From an uncultured Eubacteriales bacterium (lineage in GTDB: Bacteria; Bacillota; Clostridia; Oscillospirales; Acutalibacteraceae): a stretch of 30,335 bases of DNA. The notes under the pieces are model-generated. The model worked only from the letters and a program-made list of their open reading frames with translations. It was not told the DNA's origin and did no database searches. The position numbers and the translations under genes are program-made. Of this stretch, positions 1-7,626 are shown piece after piece (within the stretch, counting starts at the first letter, position 1; each line of letters starts with the position of its first letter). Location of the stretch: assembly GCA_934486915.1 (NCBI GenBank), contig CAKSRC010000016.1, positions 1 to 30,335 of the forward strand. The letters run 5' to 3'.

Positions 1-183
1 AAAAAAACTTTCTATGCCCAAATACTGATCTGCATCTGTCCAAAGGTATGTCTTATCACCAAAAGGATAAATTTTTAGAGCATAAAGCATAATTAAAAGC
101 GTTATCGTAGTAAGAGTACCTGTAATAAAATATGGTAATATTATTTTACAGATACTTTTCTTTTTTTCTTCTAACAAAATCAT
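1..183 (-). CDS. YfhO-like membrane protein, N-terminal fragment
   Basis: The 61 codons visible run off the left edge of the window. A lysine/glutamate-rich start (ILLEEKKK) leads into one hydrophobic segment (about residues 15-35, IILPYFITGTLTTITLLIML), then a YPFGDKTYLWTDADQY stretch. That stretch resembles the N-terminal motif of YfhO-family multi-spanning membrane proteins (roughly 'PFGD..L..D...QY'), which are linked in other Firmicutes to glycosylation of cell-wall polymers. The ATG at 183 has GAGGAA only two bases upstream, which is tight. The frame stays open up to a GTG at 240, so the true start could lie there. Family assignment rests on one short motif; the rest of the gene is outside the window. 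Confidence 0.5.
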   Translation of the reverse strand, partial: MILLEEKKKSICKIILPYFITGTLTTITLLIMLYALKIYPFGDKTYLWTDADQYLGIESFF

Positions 184-297
184 TTCCTCATCTTTCGTCT
201 TAAAATAATCATTACAAAAATAACCAATTAATTTTATCACAAAAGCACGACTATTTCAATATAAAAGATAAAAGGCTGTATTTTGCAGTGAAAGTAT

Positions 298-600
298 CTA
301 TTGTAAAAAGGTACATATTTCTGTGAAAAGACTCATTTGCAATAACTCGGTTCTTTCGTAGATCTCTGCGCAATTGCGCCGCAGACGGTCGATATTCTTG
401 ATATACAGTAGATCGTATTTTTTAATTTTCTCACCGGCTTTTTGTATTGCAGTCGCTCAAAGTCCTTACTAGACTGATTATCCATAAAAATATTTTTCTC
501 AGTGATATGCAGCTTCAGCATTGAGATCAGCTGGCAATCCTCATTTGTGTCGCGGCGGCTAACTCGAATGTATTTGTAGACATTGCTTTTTGCCCCTATT
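298..600 (-). pseudogene. Decayed serine recombinase (resolvase) fragment
   Basis: Reading the minus strand from about 590, the frame gives YKYIRVSRRDTNEDCQLI, matching the N-terminal catalytic block of resolvase/invertase serine recombinases (Y.YIRVS, with the Ser nucleophile). It continues with ITEKNIFMDNQSSKDFER and QYKKPVRKLK. Near 425 a one-base shift moves the homology to another frame, KKYDLLYIKNIDRLRRN, the second conserved block (DLLYI..IDRLGRN). The gene ends at a TAG at 298-300 after about 45 more codons. A functional enzyme would need the rest of the catalytic domain and a DNA-binding domain. There is no good start codon. This is a remnant of a transposon or integrated element. 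Confidence 0.7.
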
Positions 601-633
601 TCCGCAAGGCAAATTACACAACCTGTCTGCTAA

Positions 634-1086
634 TTTCTATATTTTATGCTGTGCTTTTTCTACGCATTTACCGGGAAACTGTCATTGGAATATGGTAATA
701 ATGAGAAATCACTGACCTTAAACCTTTTCGGCAGGATATGGGGTAATGTGTCGGATAAGGACACCCAACTGAAATCTTAGTATACTGACAAAAAGAGAAC
801 CGTGGAGTTCGTGGCAATCTACTATCTGAACTGATTCTGAGATTGGGGATTTTGCTTCCGCAAATACAAAGTATGAGGTAGAATATTCCTTGACAAAGGT
901 CAATGGTATTAGTTGAGCAGCGAAAAGTGCAAAAAGAAACAGGCTCTCTGGAACAAACGAGAGTTTGGCAAGAGAACCCGTGAAAATAATTATTATTTAT
1001 ATTATAAAAACACCTGCCAGGGATGGCAAGATAAAATTAACAAGGCCAGAAAGACAATAAGGTTCACAGATGATCAGCTGAGATAA
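634..1086 (+). pseudogene. Decayed reading frame of unknown family
   Basis: One plus-strand frame keeps protein-like composition for about 150 codons but contains stops at 778 (TAG), 832 and 838 (TGA), 874 (TGA) and 910 (TAG). Readable pieces include YAFTGKLSLEYGNNEKSLTL, YTDKKRTVEFVAIYYLN, and a charged C-terminal piece ALWNKREFGKRTREN...GWQDKINKARKTIRF ending in a TAA at 1084-1086. The last 57 codons are open. I do not recognise the family. Its position beside the recombinase remnant suggests both are debris of the same mobile element. The alternative is that the frame bias is chance. Confidence 0.35.
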
Positions 1087-1094
1087 ATTAATAT

Positions 1095-2459
1095 TCACAT
1101 TTTTGAAAACAAAACAACGGTCTCAACATGTGCAGTGCGCGGGAACATATCAACGCAACGTACCCTTTTTGCATCATAACCTAAGGATTGAAGTGTATTT
1201 AAATCTCTTGCCAATGTGGCAGGATCACAAGATACATATACAATTTTTTTGGGGGATATTTTTGCTATGGTATTTAGAAGTTGGTCACCACAGCCCTTTC
1301 TTGGAGGATCCACTACTACAATATCTGGATTTATATTGTGGGTTTCAAGATATTGATGAGATTTCACAATGTCAAGGCACAAAAATTCTATATTATCTAT
1401 TTTATTCATGTCCGCATTATATTTGGCATCCTTTACGGCTTGCGGCACTATTTCTATTCCAAATACTTTTTTGGCATCGTCCGCCATAAATAACCCTATG
1501 GAACCTATTCCGCAATAAAGGTCAAGCACTGTTTCATTCCCGGTAAGTTCTGCAAACTCTTTTGCTATACTATATAGCTTTTCAGTTTGAGGTCTGTTAA
1601 TTTGATAGAAGGAAAATGGTGAGATTCTAAGACTTAGTTGACCTATTTTATCAGTTATATAACCGTCTCCATATAAAATACGGTTCTTGTTTCCAAGTAT
1701 TACATTGGTATTCTTATCATTTTTGTTTATTAGAAAGGTTTTTAGATTACCAAGTTGTTGCTTTAGGTTGTCCAGGAGTTCAGATTCAAAAGGCAAATTA
1801 AGTTGAGTTGCGACGATGCAAACCATAAGTTGGTCGTTAGCTTCAGCATATCTTAGATATATATGTCTAATTAAACCTTTTCTTGTTTCCTCATTGTATG
1901 GGGAAATTTTATTTTTTTTCATCCAGTTTATTATTATATCTTTTGTTGTACAAAATAGTTTGGGTTGAAGGGGACAGTCCTCATATGGAATAATTCTATG
2001 ACTGTGTTTTGCATAGAAGCCTGCCACTATTTCTCCTTCTGCAGAAAGCCCCACAGGTATTTGAGCCTTGTTGCGGTATCCATATATCTCACACGATTTT
2101 ACGATTTCATCTGCATTTACATCTGCATTAATTTTTCCTATTTTTTCAAGGTTTTGATTTACTCCTGATAGTTTAGAACATACTTCATGGTCGTAGTCAA
2201 CCCCGTCAAATGCACATCCCCCGCACTTTGAGGAGATTTTACATTTTTTATTGATTCTATGTTTTGAGGGTTCAATGATTTCTTCAATAATGCCATAGCA
2301 ATATGTTGATTTTACTTTGACAATTCTAACCTTTAAATAGTCATCGGCGCAAGTGTTGGGAACGAATATAATTATATCATTATATGTTCCCATACCAAAT
2401 CCTTGCAAAAGGGTTTTAAGTATTTTAACTTCTATAATATCATTTTTTTTAAGTTTCAT
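1095..2459 (-). CDS. rlmD: 23S rRNA (uracil-C5)-methyltransferase, TrmA/RumA family
   Basis: This 454-residue protein transfers a methyl group from S-adenosylmethionine to C5 of a uridine in 23S rRNA. An N-terminal TRAM RNA-binding domain occupies about residues 1-60. The iron-sulphur ligands C73, C79, C82 (C-x5-C-x2-C) and C162 are all present. The SAM site is VLDLYCGIGSIGLF at 311-324. VVDPPRKG (382-389) and YVSCDPATLARDL (408-420) carry the catalytic nucleophile C411, and E447 in AHVETV is the expected general base. Nothing is missing, so it should be active. Firmicute homologues of this type may modify one or two uridines (RlmD or RlmCD), which sequence alone cannot decide. It lies 26 bases downstream of the vanW gene and may be co-transcribed with it. 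Confidence 0.92.
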   Translation of the reverse strand: MKLKKNDIIEVKILKTLLQGFGMGTYNDIIIFVPNTCADDYLKVRIVKVKSTYCYGIIEEIIEPSKHRINKKCKISSKCGGCAFDGVDYDHEVCSKLSGVNQNLEKIGKINADVNADEIVKSCEIYGYRNKAQIPVGLSAEGEIVAGFYAKHSHRIIPYEDCPLQPKLFCTTKDIIINWMKKNKISPYNEETRKGLIRHIYLRYAEANDQLMVCIVATQLNLPFESELLDNLKQQLGNLKTFLINKNDKNTNVILGNKNRILYGDGYITDKIGQLSLRISPFSFYQINRPQTEKLYSIAKEFAELTGNETVLDLYCGIGSIGLFMADDAKKVFGIEIVPQAVKDAKYNADMNKIDNIEFLCLDIVKSHQYLETHNINPDIVVVDPPRKGCGDQLLNTIAKISPKKIVYVSCDPATLARDLNTLQSLGYDAKRVRCVDMFPRTAHVETVVLFSKM

Positions 2460-2485
2460 TTTTGTTCTCCTTGTAATTTAACTTT

Positions 2486-3943
2486 CTATGTATTTACTCT
2501 AATGACGGGTGCAATTGGTGGGTAATATGAACTTGGGATACCTTCCCTTTTTATTTCCTGGGAATTTTTGTAGAATATTTTTTCGCCATCTGCACAACTT
2601 CCCGGTTGACCGTTTATTTCCTTAACACTTGTGCCTGCAGATATGGAAGGATCGTTTATATATTGTACGTTAGGTATAGGTATGGTTTTGGTTTTTTGTG
2701 AGGTAACATCTATATAATCGTAATCCTGGGGTTTGGTTCCATAAAACTCGCAAATAAGTTTTGAACCTTCCATATATGAGTTTATATAGACATTATGCCC
2801 CGTGTCATTTTGAAATTTTAGGTCTAATGTGGGATAGTTAATAGTAGCATCCTGGCCTGTTGATACATAAGTCGAGGGCCATTGATGGTTATGTCGTTCA
2901 GTAATTGTCATGTTAGCCCTTAGGGCTGCACCATATATGGTTGTTGCTGCTTGGCAAATACCGCCCCCAAAGGAGTTTATAAGTTTTCCATTTGAGATTG
3001 CTCCTGCTTGTTTGTAACCTTTTGAAGGGTCATTACTGTCTCCGGTTAGGGCATTGAATGAAAAGCTTTCTCCTTTTAACACTGACGTTCCATTAATAGA
3101 GTCTAATGCTAGTTTCATATTATCTTTAGCATTTTGTGTATTGTATGCAATGGTAGAGAATGAGGATATAACTTCAACATTTGTATCGATATCTTTTAAA
3201 TAGACATTTCTTAAAAGTGGTTGAGAAAGTGCATTTATGTGTTTATCATTCTTGGGTGATTTAAGTGAGGCGATTAAATCTTCTTTAAATTGGGCCCAAT
3301 TAAGCTCAATTCCGTCCGCTCCTTCTGAAAAGTTTGCCTTTTTATTTACGATATTAACAAAATGAGCATCTTGCGGCTTAACGTAAATAATATCATTAAC
3401 TTTGCTGCAAGCCTTTTCTAATTCATTAAAGTTCAAATATGCCGAAACGACAAAAACTTCAGGGGAGTTTTTTAAGGACATAACTTTATTATATCTTTCT
3501 TCATCAGTCCCGTCTCTTGCGACATTGTATGCTTTTTCAAGAACTTCATCAGTATCATATGTAAAAACAAAATCATCATTTGTAAGAGAGGTGATGGTTT
3601 CTCCGTTATAGATTACATCTATATCAATATCAGCTCGAATGGTGGGTTCTATTGAATGAATTATTTCTTTGGCTTGGTCCGGTGTTTTACCAGAAAGGTT
3701 TATTCCCGACACTATAATACCGTCATAAAATGTATTGGTGTTAATAGTATTATAAACTTCTTGCATATGGGCTTCTTTTATAGCTTTTTGCTCTTTGCAG
3801 TAACCTATGAAATGAAGGGAGACTAGCAACAAACTGCAAAGCAAGAAAACAATTCCTATATTTTTAACATATTTATTTATATTATGCTTTATGTAAAAGT
3901 CGTTTAGAGACTTTAAAGTGGAATTTTTTCCTTTTAGCAACAA
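2486..3943 (-). CDS. VanW family cell-surface protein
   Basis: The 485-residue protein has a short cytoplasmic N-terminus and one membrane anchor at about 29-48 (IGIVFLLCSLLLVSLHFIGY), so the rest lies outside the membrane. Residues about 75-250 look like the repeated putative peptidoglycan-binding domain often found before VanW ('SGINLSGKTPDQA' and a second copy). The VanW domain follows at about 268-390, with GESFSFN, the GGGICQAATTIYGAALRA block and ERHNHQWP. The C-terminus (about 415-475: TKTIPIPNVQYINDPS...VKEINGQ) resembles a G5-type domain. The exact biochemical role of VanW is unknown; some copies sit in vancomycin-resistance clusters, but there is no such cluster here. The start is TTG at 3943, behind GAGGGTGA. 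Confidence 0.88.
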   Translation of the reverse strand: MLLKGKNSTLKSLNDFYIKHNINKYVKNIGIVFLLCSLLLVSLHFIGYCKEQKAIKEAHMQEVYNTINTNTFYDGIIVSGINLSGKTPDQAKEIIHSIEPTIRADIDIDVIYNGETITSLTNDDFVFTYDTDEVLEKAYNVARDGTDEERYNKVMSLKNSPEVFVVSAYLNFNELEKACSKVNDIIYVKPQDAHFVNIVNKKANFSEGADGIELNWAQFKEDLIASLKSPKNDKHINALSQPLLRNVYLKDIDTNVEVISSFSTIAYNTQNAKDNMKLALDSINGTSVLKGESFSFNALTGDSNDPSKGYKQAGAISNGKLINSFGGGICQAATTIYGAALRANMTITERHNHQWPSTYVSTGQDATINYPTLDLKFQNDTGHNVYINSYMEGSKLICEFYGTKPQDYDYIDVTSQKTKTIPIPNVQYINDPSISAGTSVKEINGQPGSCADGEKIFYKNSQEIKREGIPSSYYPPIAPVIRVNT

Positions 3944-3983
3944 AACTCACCCTCTTATGATAAAATTGTAAGTTTTAAATTTT

Positions 3984-4012
3984 ATTATAATCTTTTGTTT
4001 GTATAAAGTAAA
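3984..4012 (-). promoter_or_regulatory. Promoter of the vanW gene
   Basis: On the minus strand TTTACT (4007-4012) and TATAAT (3984-3989) are separated by exactly 17 bases, fitting a housekeeping sigma-A promoter about 40 bases upstream of the TTG start of the vanW gene. The -35 matches consensus at four of six positions. Transcription would also reach the rRNA methyltransferase gene. Confidence 0.55.
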
Positions 4013-4069
4013 TATGTCGTCTTTAATATACAATTAATAAGTAGCAATTAAAGTGAGGTTAAATGAAGA

Positions 4070-4105
4070 ATTAGGGGTGGTGTATTAATATGCTGCACCC
4101 CTAAT
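4070..4105 (-). terminator. Terminator-like hairpin after pdaA
   Basis: ATTAGGGGTG (4070-4079) pairs with CACCCCTAAT (4096-4105) around a 16-base loop. It lies 47 bases beyond the stop of the deacetylase gene and separates it from the vanW promoter. The U-tract is better on the plus-strand side (ATTTTTAATTATT) than on the minus side (ATTCTTCATTT), so it may work in both directions. Confidence 0.55.
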
Positions 4106-4151
4106 TTTTAATTATTATGTAAGTTTTATGGGTTAAATAGGCTCGATTTTA

Positions 4152-4970
4152 TTAAGTAAAGTCTCTTAATGACCCAAAGGAATAGCCAAGTTCTTCATAC
4201 TTAGTTAAAAGCTCATCAAGAATTTCGGCATTGGTTTTTGATGTGCTGTGTAAAAGGACGATAGCTCCGGGGTGTATCCTTGGGATGAGTTTATCAAAGG
4301 CCTCTTTTTTGGATGGTTGATTATCCACATACCAATCAACATAAGCCAAGCTCCAAAAGAATGTTTTATATCCAAGTTCATGGGCTTGCTTTAAATTGTT
4401 TTCACAGTATTTTCCTTGTGGAGGTCTGTAGAATTTTTCAATGTCTTTCCCGGTCGCTTCCTTATATAGATCCTCTAAGGTGCACATTTCGTTTTTAAAG
4501 CTTTCCATATCGGATATTTTGGACATATCCGGGTGGGTATTTGTATGGTTACCTACTATATGACCATCCTCAAGCATTTTATTTACAAGATCCGGGCTTG
4601 TTTTGATATAGTTTCCTACAACAAAAAAGGTTGCTTGCGCATTGTGCTTTTTTAGGGCTTCGAGTATTTGTGGAGTATAGCCGTTTTCATATCCTGCATC
4701 AAAAGTTAGATAAATTGTCTTTTGATTTGAGGGATTAACAAAATAAGCATCGTATTGTTTTAGAAAATCAATGCTTGCATTTCCGCTTGGGGGCAGCCCC
4801 TTTTCTTGAAAGCTTAATCCCCAATTAGTATTTTCTTTTGTAGATGCCGTAACAGTTTTTGGGGATAAGAATGAATATAACACAAAAATAATAGCTAATG
4901 ACAAACAAAAGGTTATAGAAAGGAGTATTTGCTTCTTTTTGAGAATTATTATCACATATAACACCACCAA
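4152..4970 (-). CDS. pdaA: Polysaccharide deacetylase, PdaA type
   Basis: This 272-residue carbohydrate esterase family 4 enzyme has an N-terminal signal anchor (about 13-34) and a NodB domain from about residue 83. Motif 1 is TFDAGYENG (89-97) with the metal/catalytic aspartate D91; motif 2 is H142-x3-H146 in NHTNTHPD; RPPQGK at 182-187 is motif 3; H241 (VLLHS) is motif 5. The TFDxGYENG form is characteristic of PdaA, which removes acetyl groups from muramic acid during muramic-delta-lactam formation in the spore cortex. This suggests a spore former. The first possible start is TTG at 4970, with no good ribosome site. A GTG at 4955, six bases after GGTGGTG, is at least as plausible. Confidence 0.85.
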   Translation of the reverse strand: MVVLYVIIILKKKQILLSITFCLSLAIIFVLYSFLSPKTVTASTKENTNWGLSFQEKGLPPSGNASIDFLKQYDAYFVNPSNQKTIYLTFDAGYENGYTPQILEALKKHNAQATFFVVGNYIKTSPDLVNKMLEDGHIVGNHTNTHPDMSKISDMESFKNEMCTLEDLYKEATGKDIEKFYRPPQGKYCENNLKQAHELGYKTFFWSLAYVDWYVDNQPSKKEAFDKLIPRIHPGAIVLLHSTSKTNAEILDELLTKYEELGYSFGSLRDFT

Positions 4971-5353
4971 AATTATTTTATATACAAATATATATTTGGA
5001 TTATCACTTGTTTATGTTGACAATTTTTATGGTGAAAAATGTGAATTTTACAATAAAAATGTTGACAAAACATTAAATACTTGTTAATCTTAAATTAATA
5101 AAAATTTAATTTATAATTTTAGCAAACAAATGTATTAATTTTTATGGTCGATTACAATAATTCAACTGACTAAAAACAAATTTTGATATTTGGACTAATA
5201 TATAAGGGAGGGATAAATTTATGATATTGAGTGCGGTAATGTTATTAGTGGCATATTTTTGTGTTTCTTCGTAGGCGTGTATTCCAAGGTTAAGTCTTTT
5301 ATTTATCAATGAGTCTCGTTATTTAAATAATAAAGGAAGATAGGTGTTTTTAG
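4971..5353. other. 383-base intergenic region before the secreted-protein operon
   Basis: Very AT-rich spacer between the divergent pdaA gene and the phospholipase operon. It should contain promoters for both. A TATATAA sequence at about 5198-5204, just before a strong GGGAGGG at about 5206-5212, is a possible -10 for the operon, but no convincing -35 is visible. A 17-codon reading frame (5221-5274) is described separately. The 79 bases between that frame and the phospholipase start show no hairpin or recognisable riboswitch. Confidence 0.4.
5221..5274 (+). CDS. Possible 17-residue hydrophobic leader peptide
   Basis: An ATG eight bases after a strong GGGAGGG ribosome site opens a 17-codon frame ending in TAG. 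The peptide, MILSAVMLLVAYFCVSS, is almost wholly hydrophobic and could form a single membrane helix. Such a strong initiation site would otherwise have no target, because the phospholipase starts 80 bases further on with its own weaker site. It could be a translated leader, a small membrane peptide, or a decayed gene start. No attenuator structure is visible after it, so its role is unknown. Confidence 0.3.
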   Translation: MILSAVMLLVAYFCVSS

Positions 5354-6088
5354 ATGAAAAAAAACAAGTGTAAAAGATTATTGGTAAGTTTCTTAGCAAT
5401 TTGTTTAACAGTCGCTGCTATTTCTCCTCAATGCTATGCATTTGAAACGGACACACATGGATATGTGACGGATGTTAGCTTAGGTATTTTAAAAGACGTT
5501 TATCCAAAAGAGAGTAATGAGTTTTTCACACAAGATGTAAACTCTAAGCTTATATACTTTTCCAAAAGGCCTGACGTTGATGAAAACAATGGCATATTCA
5601 AATGGCATTATTATAATCCTATAACGGAAAAAAACTTTGTAAAGGGTAGGGTGACTGCACTAACTAAATTTAATGATCATTACAAAAATGCACTTACTAA
5701 TTATAAAAAGGGCAATATCGACAAATCATTGGAGGAGTTAGGAAGATCCCTTCACTTTATAGAAGATATTAATACTCCTGTCCATACTAACAGCCAAGAT
5801 ATTATAGATGTTGCATCATATTTGAGTTTGCATGTGAAGTTTGAAACTTTTGTTTTATCAATACAAGATAAAACAAAGGCAACAATGCAACCAAATGAGT
5901 TTGTTTATTATAATAATAACACAACAACTCAAATAGCTAAAAAACACGCAAATATTTCCGCTAACAATTTTTATGCATTATACAATAAGTTAGTTCCTCA
6001 AGAAGAGATTGCGTCAAATTCTCTTTCAAATGCACAAAAATGCGTTGCAGGTGTTTTGTATAAATTCTATAATCAAGTAACTAAGTAA
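5354..6088 (+). CDS. Secreted zinc-dependent phospholipase C family protein
   Basis: This 244-residue exported protein has a signal peptide with likely cleavage at CYA-FET (after residue 29). It matches the all-helical phospholipase C fold of Bacillus cereus PLC and the catalytic domain of Clostridium alpha-toxin. Candidate zinc ligands appear in order: H35, D74 or D76, H85, then H134, D138, H144, H160, E164. The last five are spaced 4, 6, 16, 4, against 4, 6, 14, 4 in the B. cereus enzyme (H118, D122, H128, H142, E146). The context HVKFETF around the last pair is close to alpha-toxin. The C-terminal lipid-binding domain of alpha-toxin is absent. The usual N-terminal tryptophan, whose backbone binds zinc, is not seen; the predicted mature end is phenylalanine only six residues from H35. 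It heads a three-gene operon of exported proteins. Its substrate is unknown. Confidence 0.83.
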   Translation: MKKNKCKRLLVSFLAICLTVAAISPQCYAFETDTHGYVTDVSLGILKDVYPKESNEFFTQDVNSKLIYFSKRPDVDENNGIFKWHYYNPITEKNFVKGRVTALTKFNDHYKNALTNYKKGNIDKSLEELGRSLHFIEDINTPVHTNSQDIIDVASYLSLHVKFETFVLSIQDKTKATMQPNEFVYYNNNTTTQIAKKHANISANNFYALYNKLVPQEEIASNSLSNAQKCVAGVLYKFYNQVTK

Positions 6089-6100
6089 AGGAGTATAATA

Positions 6101-6691
6101 ATGAAAGTAAAAAAAATAATAGCTGCATTTTTGGCAGTATTAGTAATTGCTCAATTAGGTACTACGGCTGCTTTTGCCAAGGAGGGAGGCTTATTTAGTT
6201 GCTGCTCAAAGAATACTGATTCAACGGTATGTAGCGCGGATGACCTTAAGGAAAAAACCAGATTGGTTGCATGGAACGGTATATTATATGAGCTAAATGT
6301 CAAGGCATTGGGTGAAACTAAAAGCTATGATAAAAAGACCAATAAAGTTATATATCATAGGACAGTAGTAGAAAAAGAAAATTATTATTTAGAAAAAGAT
6401 CATTCTCTTTTATTAACTCAAACTCTTTATATACATTTTTCATATGACAAGACAAAGGTATGGATAAACAGCCGCAAAGATATAGAATACTCTAAAAGTG
6501 TAAAAAATGATAATTGGAAATTTGTAGATCACATAGAATATTTAAACGATGACCCGGATCAATGCTTGTTTTCGGCAATTTTTAAATTATATAATCGTGA
6601 GAGCAAAGTAAATGATTGGGATTATAAAGATACAGCCTTTTTTGATGTTATTTGTACACCGGACGGACAATTAAGTTACCAATATAAATAA
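6101..6691 (+). CDS. Small secreted protein of unknown function
   Basis: The 196-residue product starts 13 bases after the phospholipase stop, behind AAAGGAG. It has a clear signal peptide (hydrophobic core about 7-25, likely cut at AFA-KEGG). The mature part begins with a cysteine pair (FSCC, about 33-36) and another Cys near 44, then a beta-rich, lysine- and tyrosine-rich body. The C-terminal half (from about HFSYDKTKV to CTPDGQLSYQYK) follows a pattern also seen in the next gene: aromatic strand F.Y....V, an AIFKLYN-like strand, then a final FFDV.C...G.L strand. I do not recognise a named family. Operon position suggests it acts outside the cell with the phospholipase, but this is inference. 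Confidence 0.7.
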   Translation: MKVKKIIAAFLAVLVIAQLGTTAAFAKEGGLFSCCSKNTDSTVCSADDLKEKTRLVAWNGILYELNVKALGETKSYDKKTNKVIYHRTVVEKENYYLEKDHSLLLTQTLYIHFSYDKTKVWINSRKDIEYSKSVKNDNWKFVDHIEYLNDDPDQCLFSAIFKLYNRESKVNDWDYKDTAFFDVICTPDGQLSYQYK

Positions 6692-6710
6692 TTATTAGGG
6701 GGAATATAAA

Positions 6711-7154
6711 TTGAAAAAGAAACTATCATTATTTTTAGCAATCATAATGTTATTTTCTATTTGTTGTTTTAATGCATCTGCATTGGATAAGGGAGATAAC
6801 GACAGCGATTATAAATATAAAACATATAATGTATCAAAATATGTTTATGACAAGGATAACAACTTCTTGGGGATTGTAAAATTTCAATTTAAGTTTCGCT
6901 ATAGTAGAGATTCAGTCACTGCAAAGTGCATGTGCGTTAATAGTAATGTAGTATCAGAATCAAGTAATGCAAAGCTTAAAATTTCACATGAAATACAAAA
7001 CTTAACTTTAGATAAGGGCGGAGCCTTTGGAAAAGTCGAGGTTTTAAAGCCAAATAACCTTTCAGGAGAGAGCGCTAGATTTTTTGTAACAGTTGACAAC
7101 AAAGGAACTTTAAAGTTCTACAAGCAATGCTCAAGCAATATTAAAATTAAGTAG
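6711..7154 (+). CDS. Small secreted protein of unknown function
   Basis: A 147-residue product with a TTG start behind GGGGGAAT, 20 bases after the previous stop. The signal peptide (hydrophobic core about 5-19, probable cut after NASA) is followed by a short acidic stretch and a beta-rich domain. The domain pattern (FRYSRDSVTAKC, GAFGKVEV, RFFVTVDNKGTLKFYK) looks like a distant paralogue of the upstream gene product, suggesting one duplicated beta-sandwich fold. Four cysteines remain (two near the signal peptide end, C-x-C near 72-74, and one near the C-terminus). No named family recognised. It is the last gene of the operon. Confidence 0.68.
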   Translation: MKKKLSLFLAIIMLFSICCFNASALDKGDNDSDYKYKTYNVSKYVYDKDNNFLGIVKFQFKFRYSRDSVTAKCMCVNSNVVSESSNAKLKISHEIQNLTLDKGGAFGKVEVLKPNNLSGESARFFVTVDNKGTLKFYKQCSSNIKIK

Positions 7155-7206
7155 AAGGGCTATAAAATAGCATATATAAATAAACTTAGACTTCTTTGTT
7201 TAGAAT

Positions 7207-7243
7207 AAAGCCTCAGTATATAAATTAGGACTGGGGCTTTTAT
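7207..7243 (+). terminator. Terminator of the secreted-protein operon
   Basis: AAAGCCTCAGT (7207-7217) pairs over 11 bases, with one G-U pair, with ACTGGGGCTTT (7230-7240), followed by TATCTTTAT. It lies 52 bases after the last gene of the operon. Confidence 0.75.
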
Positions 7244-7304
7244 CTTTATATAATTTATAATGTATAATTAAACTTTTCTATAAGTATAAAATTTTTAAAT
7301 ATGC

Positions 7305-7332
7305 AAAAAAATAAAAGCATATTGCTATGCTT
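7305..7332 (-). terminator. Terminator of the 39-codon minus-strand gene
   Basis: On the minus strand AAGCATA-GCAA-TATGCTT forms a perfect 7-bp stem with a 4-base loop, followed directly by TTATTTTTTT. It lies about 80 bases past the stop of the small gene at 7411-7530 and faces the terminator of the secreted-protein operon. Confidence 0.7.
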
Positions 7333-7340
7333 CAAAGAGG

Positions 7341-7398
7341 AATATTGTAGGCATTCAAATCCTCGGCTTTGCCGAAGAGTTTGAACTGCACAATATTA
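7341..7398. repeat. Nested inverted repeat, 58 bases
   Basis: Three nested arms are visible: AATATTGT/ACAATATT outside, TTCAAA/TTTGAA in the middle, and TCGGC-TTT-GCCGA at the tip. It sits between the small minus-strand gene and its terminator, so it would form a long stem in that gene's 3' untranslated RNA. It could be an RNA stability element or the remains of a small palindromic repeat element. Confidence 0.6.
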
Positions 7399-7410
7399 TT
7401 ATAATTAATA

Positions 7411-7530
7411 CTATCTTTGGCTTATATGCCATTCTTGATCCTTGAAGATTAGGTCATCGATATCTTCTTTGACAATATTTTTTTCCTCTTTTGAAACAGT
7501 CTTTGCTGAATTATCAAAATGTAAGTTCAT
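7411..7530 (-). CDS. 39-residue acidic protein of unknown function
   Basis: This short gene is supported by signals rather than homology: a TATAAT -10 (7561-7566 on the minus strand), a strong AGGAGGG ribosome site six bases before the ATG at 7530, a TAG stop, and a perfect terminator downstream at 7305-7332. The peptide is soluble and charged: MNLHFDNSAKTVSKEEKNIV followed by an acidic stretch (KEDIDDLIF) and a C-terminal Trp-His pair. It has no signal peptide, no membrane segment and no cysteines. The -35 region is weak. No modification enzyme or transporter is next to it, so a RiPP precursor role has no contextual support. The function is unknown. Confidence 0.55.
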   Translation of the reverse strand: MNLHFDNSAKTVSKEEKNIVKEDIDDLIFKDQEWHISQR

Positions 7531-7626
7531 GAATTACCCTCCTTTTTTGCATACCTTACTATTATATTCACATGACATTGAAAAAATGATAAAAATTTGA
7601 TGGTAGAAAAAATTGGTTTATAATTA

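Noticed and set aside
2486..3943. Part of a vancomycin-resistance cluster
   Set aside because: Only a VanW homologue is present; there are no VanH/A/X ligase or dehydrogenase genes nor a VanRS pair, and VanW proteins are widespread outside resistance clusters.
7411..7530. RiPP precursor peptide
   Set aside because: The 39-residue gene has a suitable size, but it has no cysteine-rich or repeated core and no modification enzyme or dedicated peptidase beside it.
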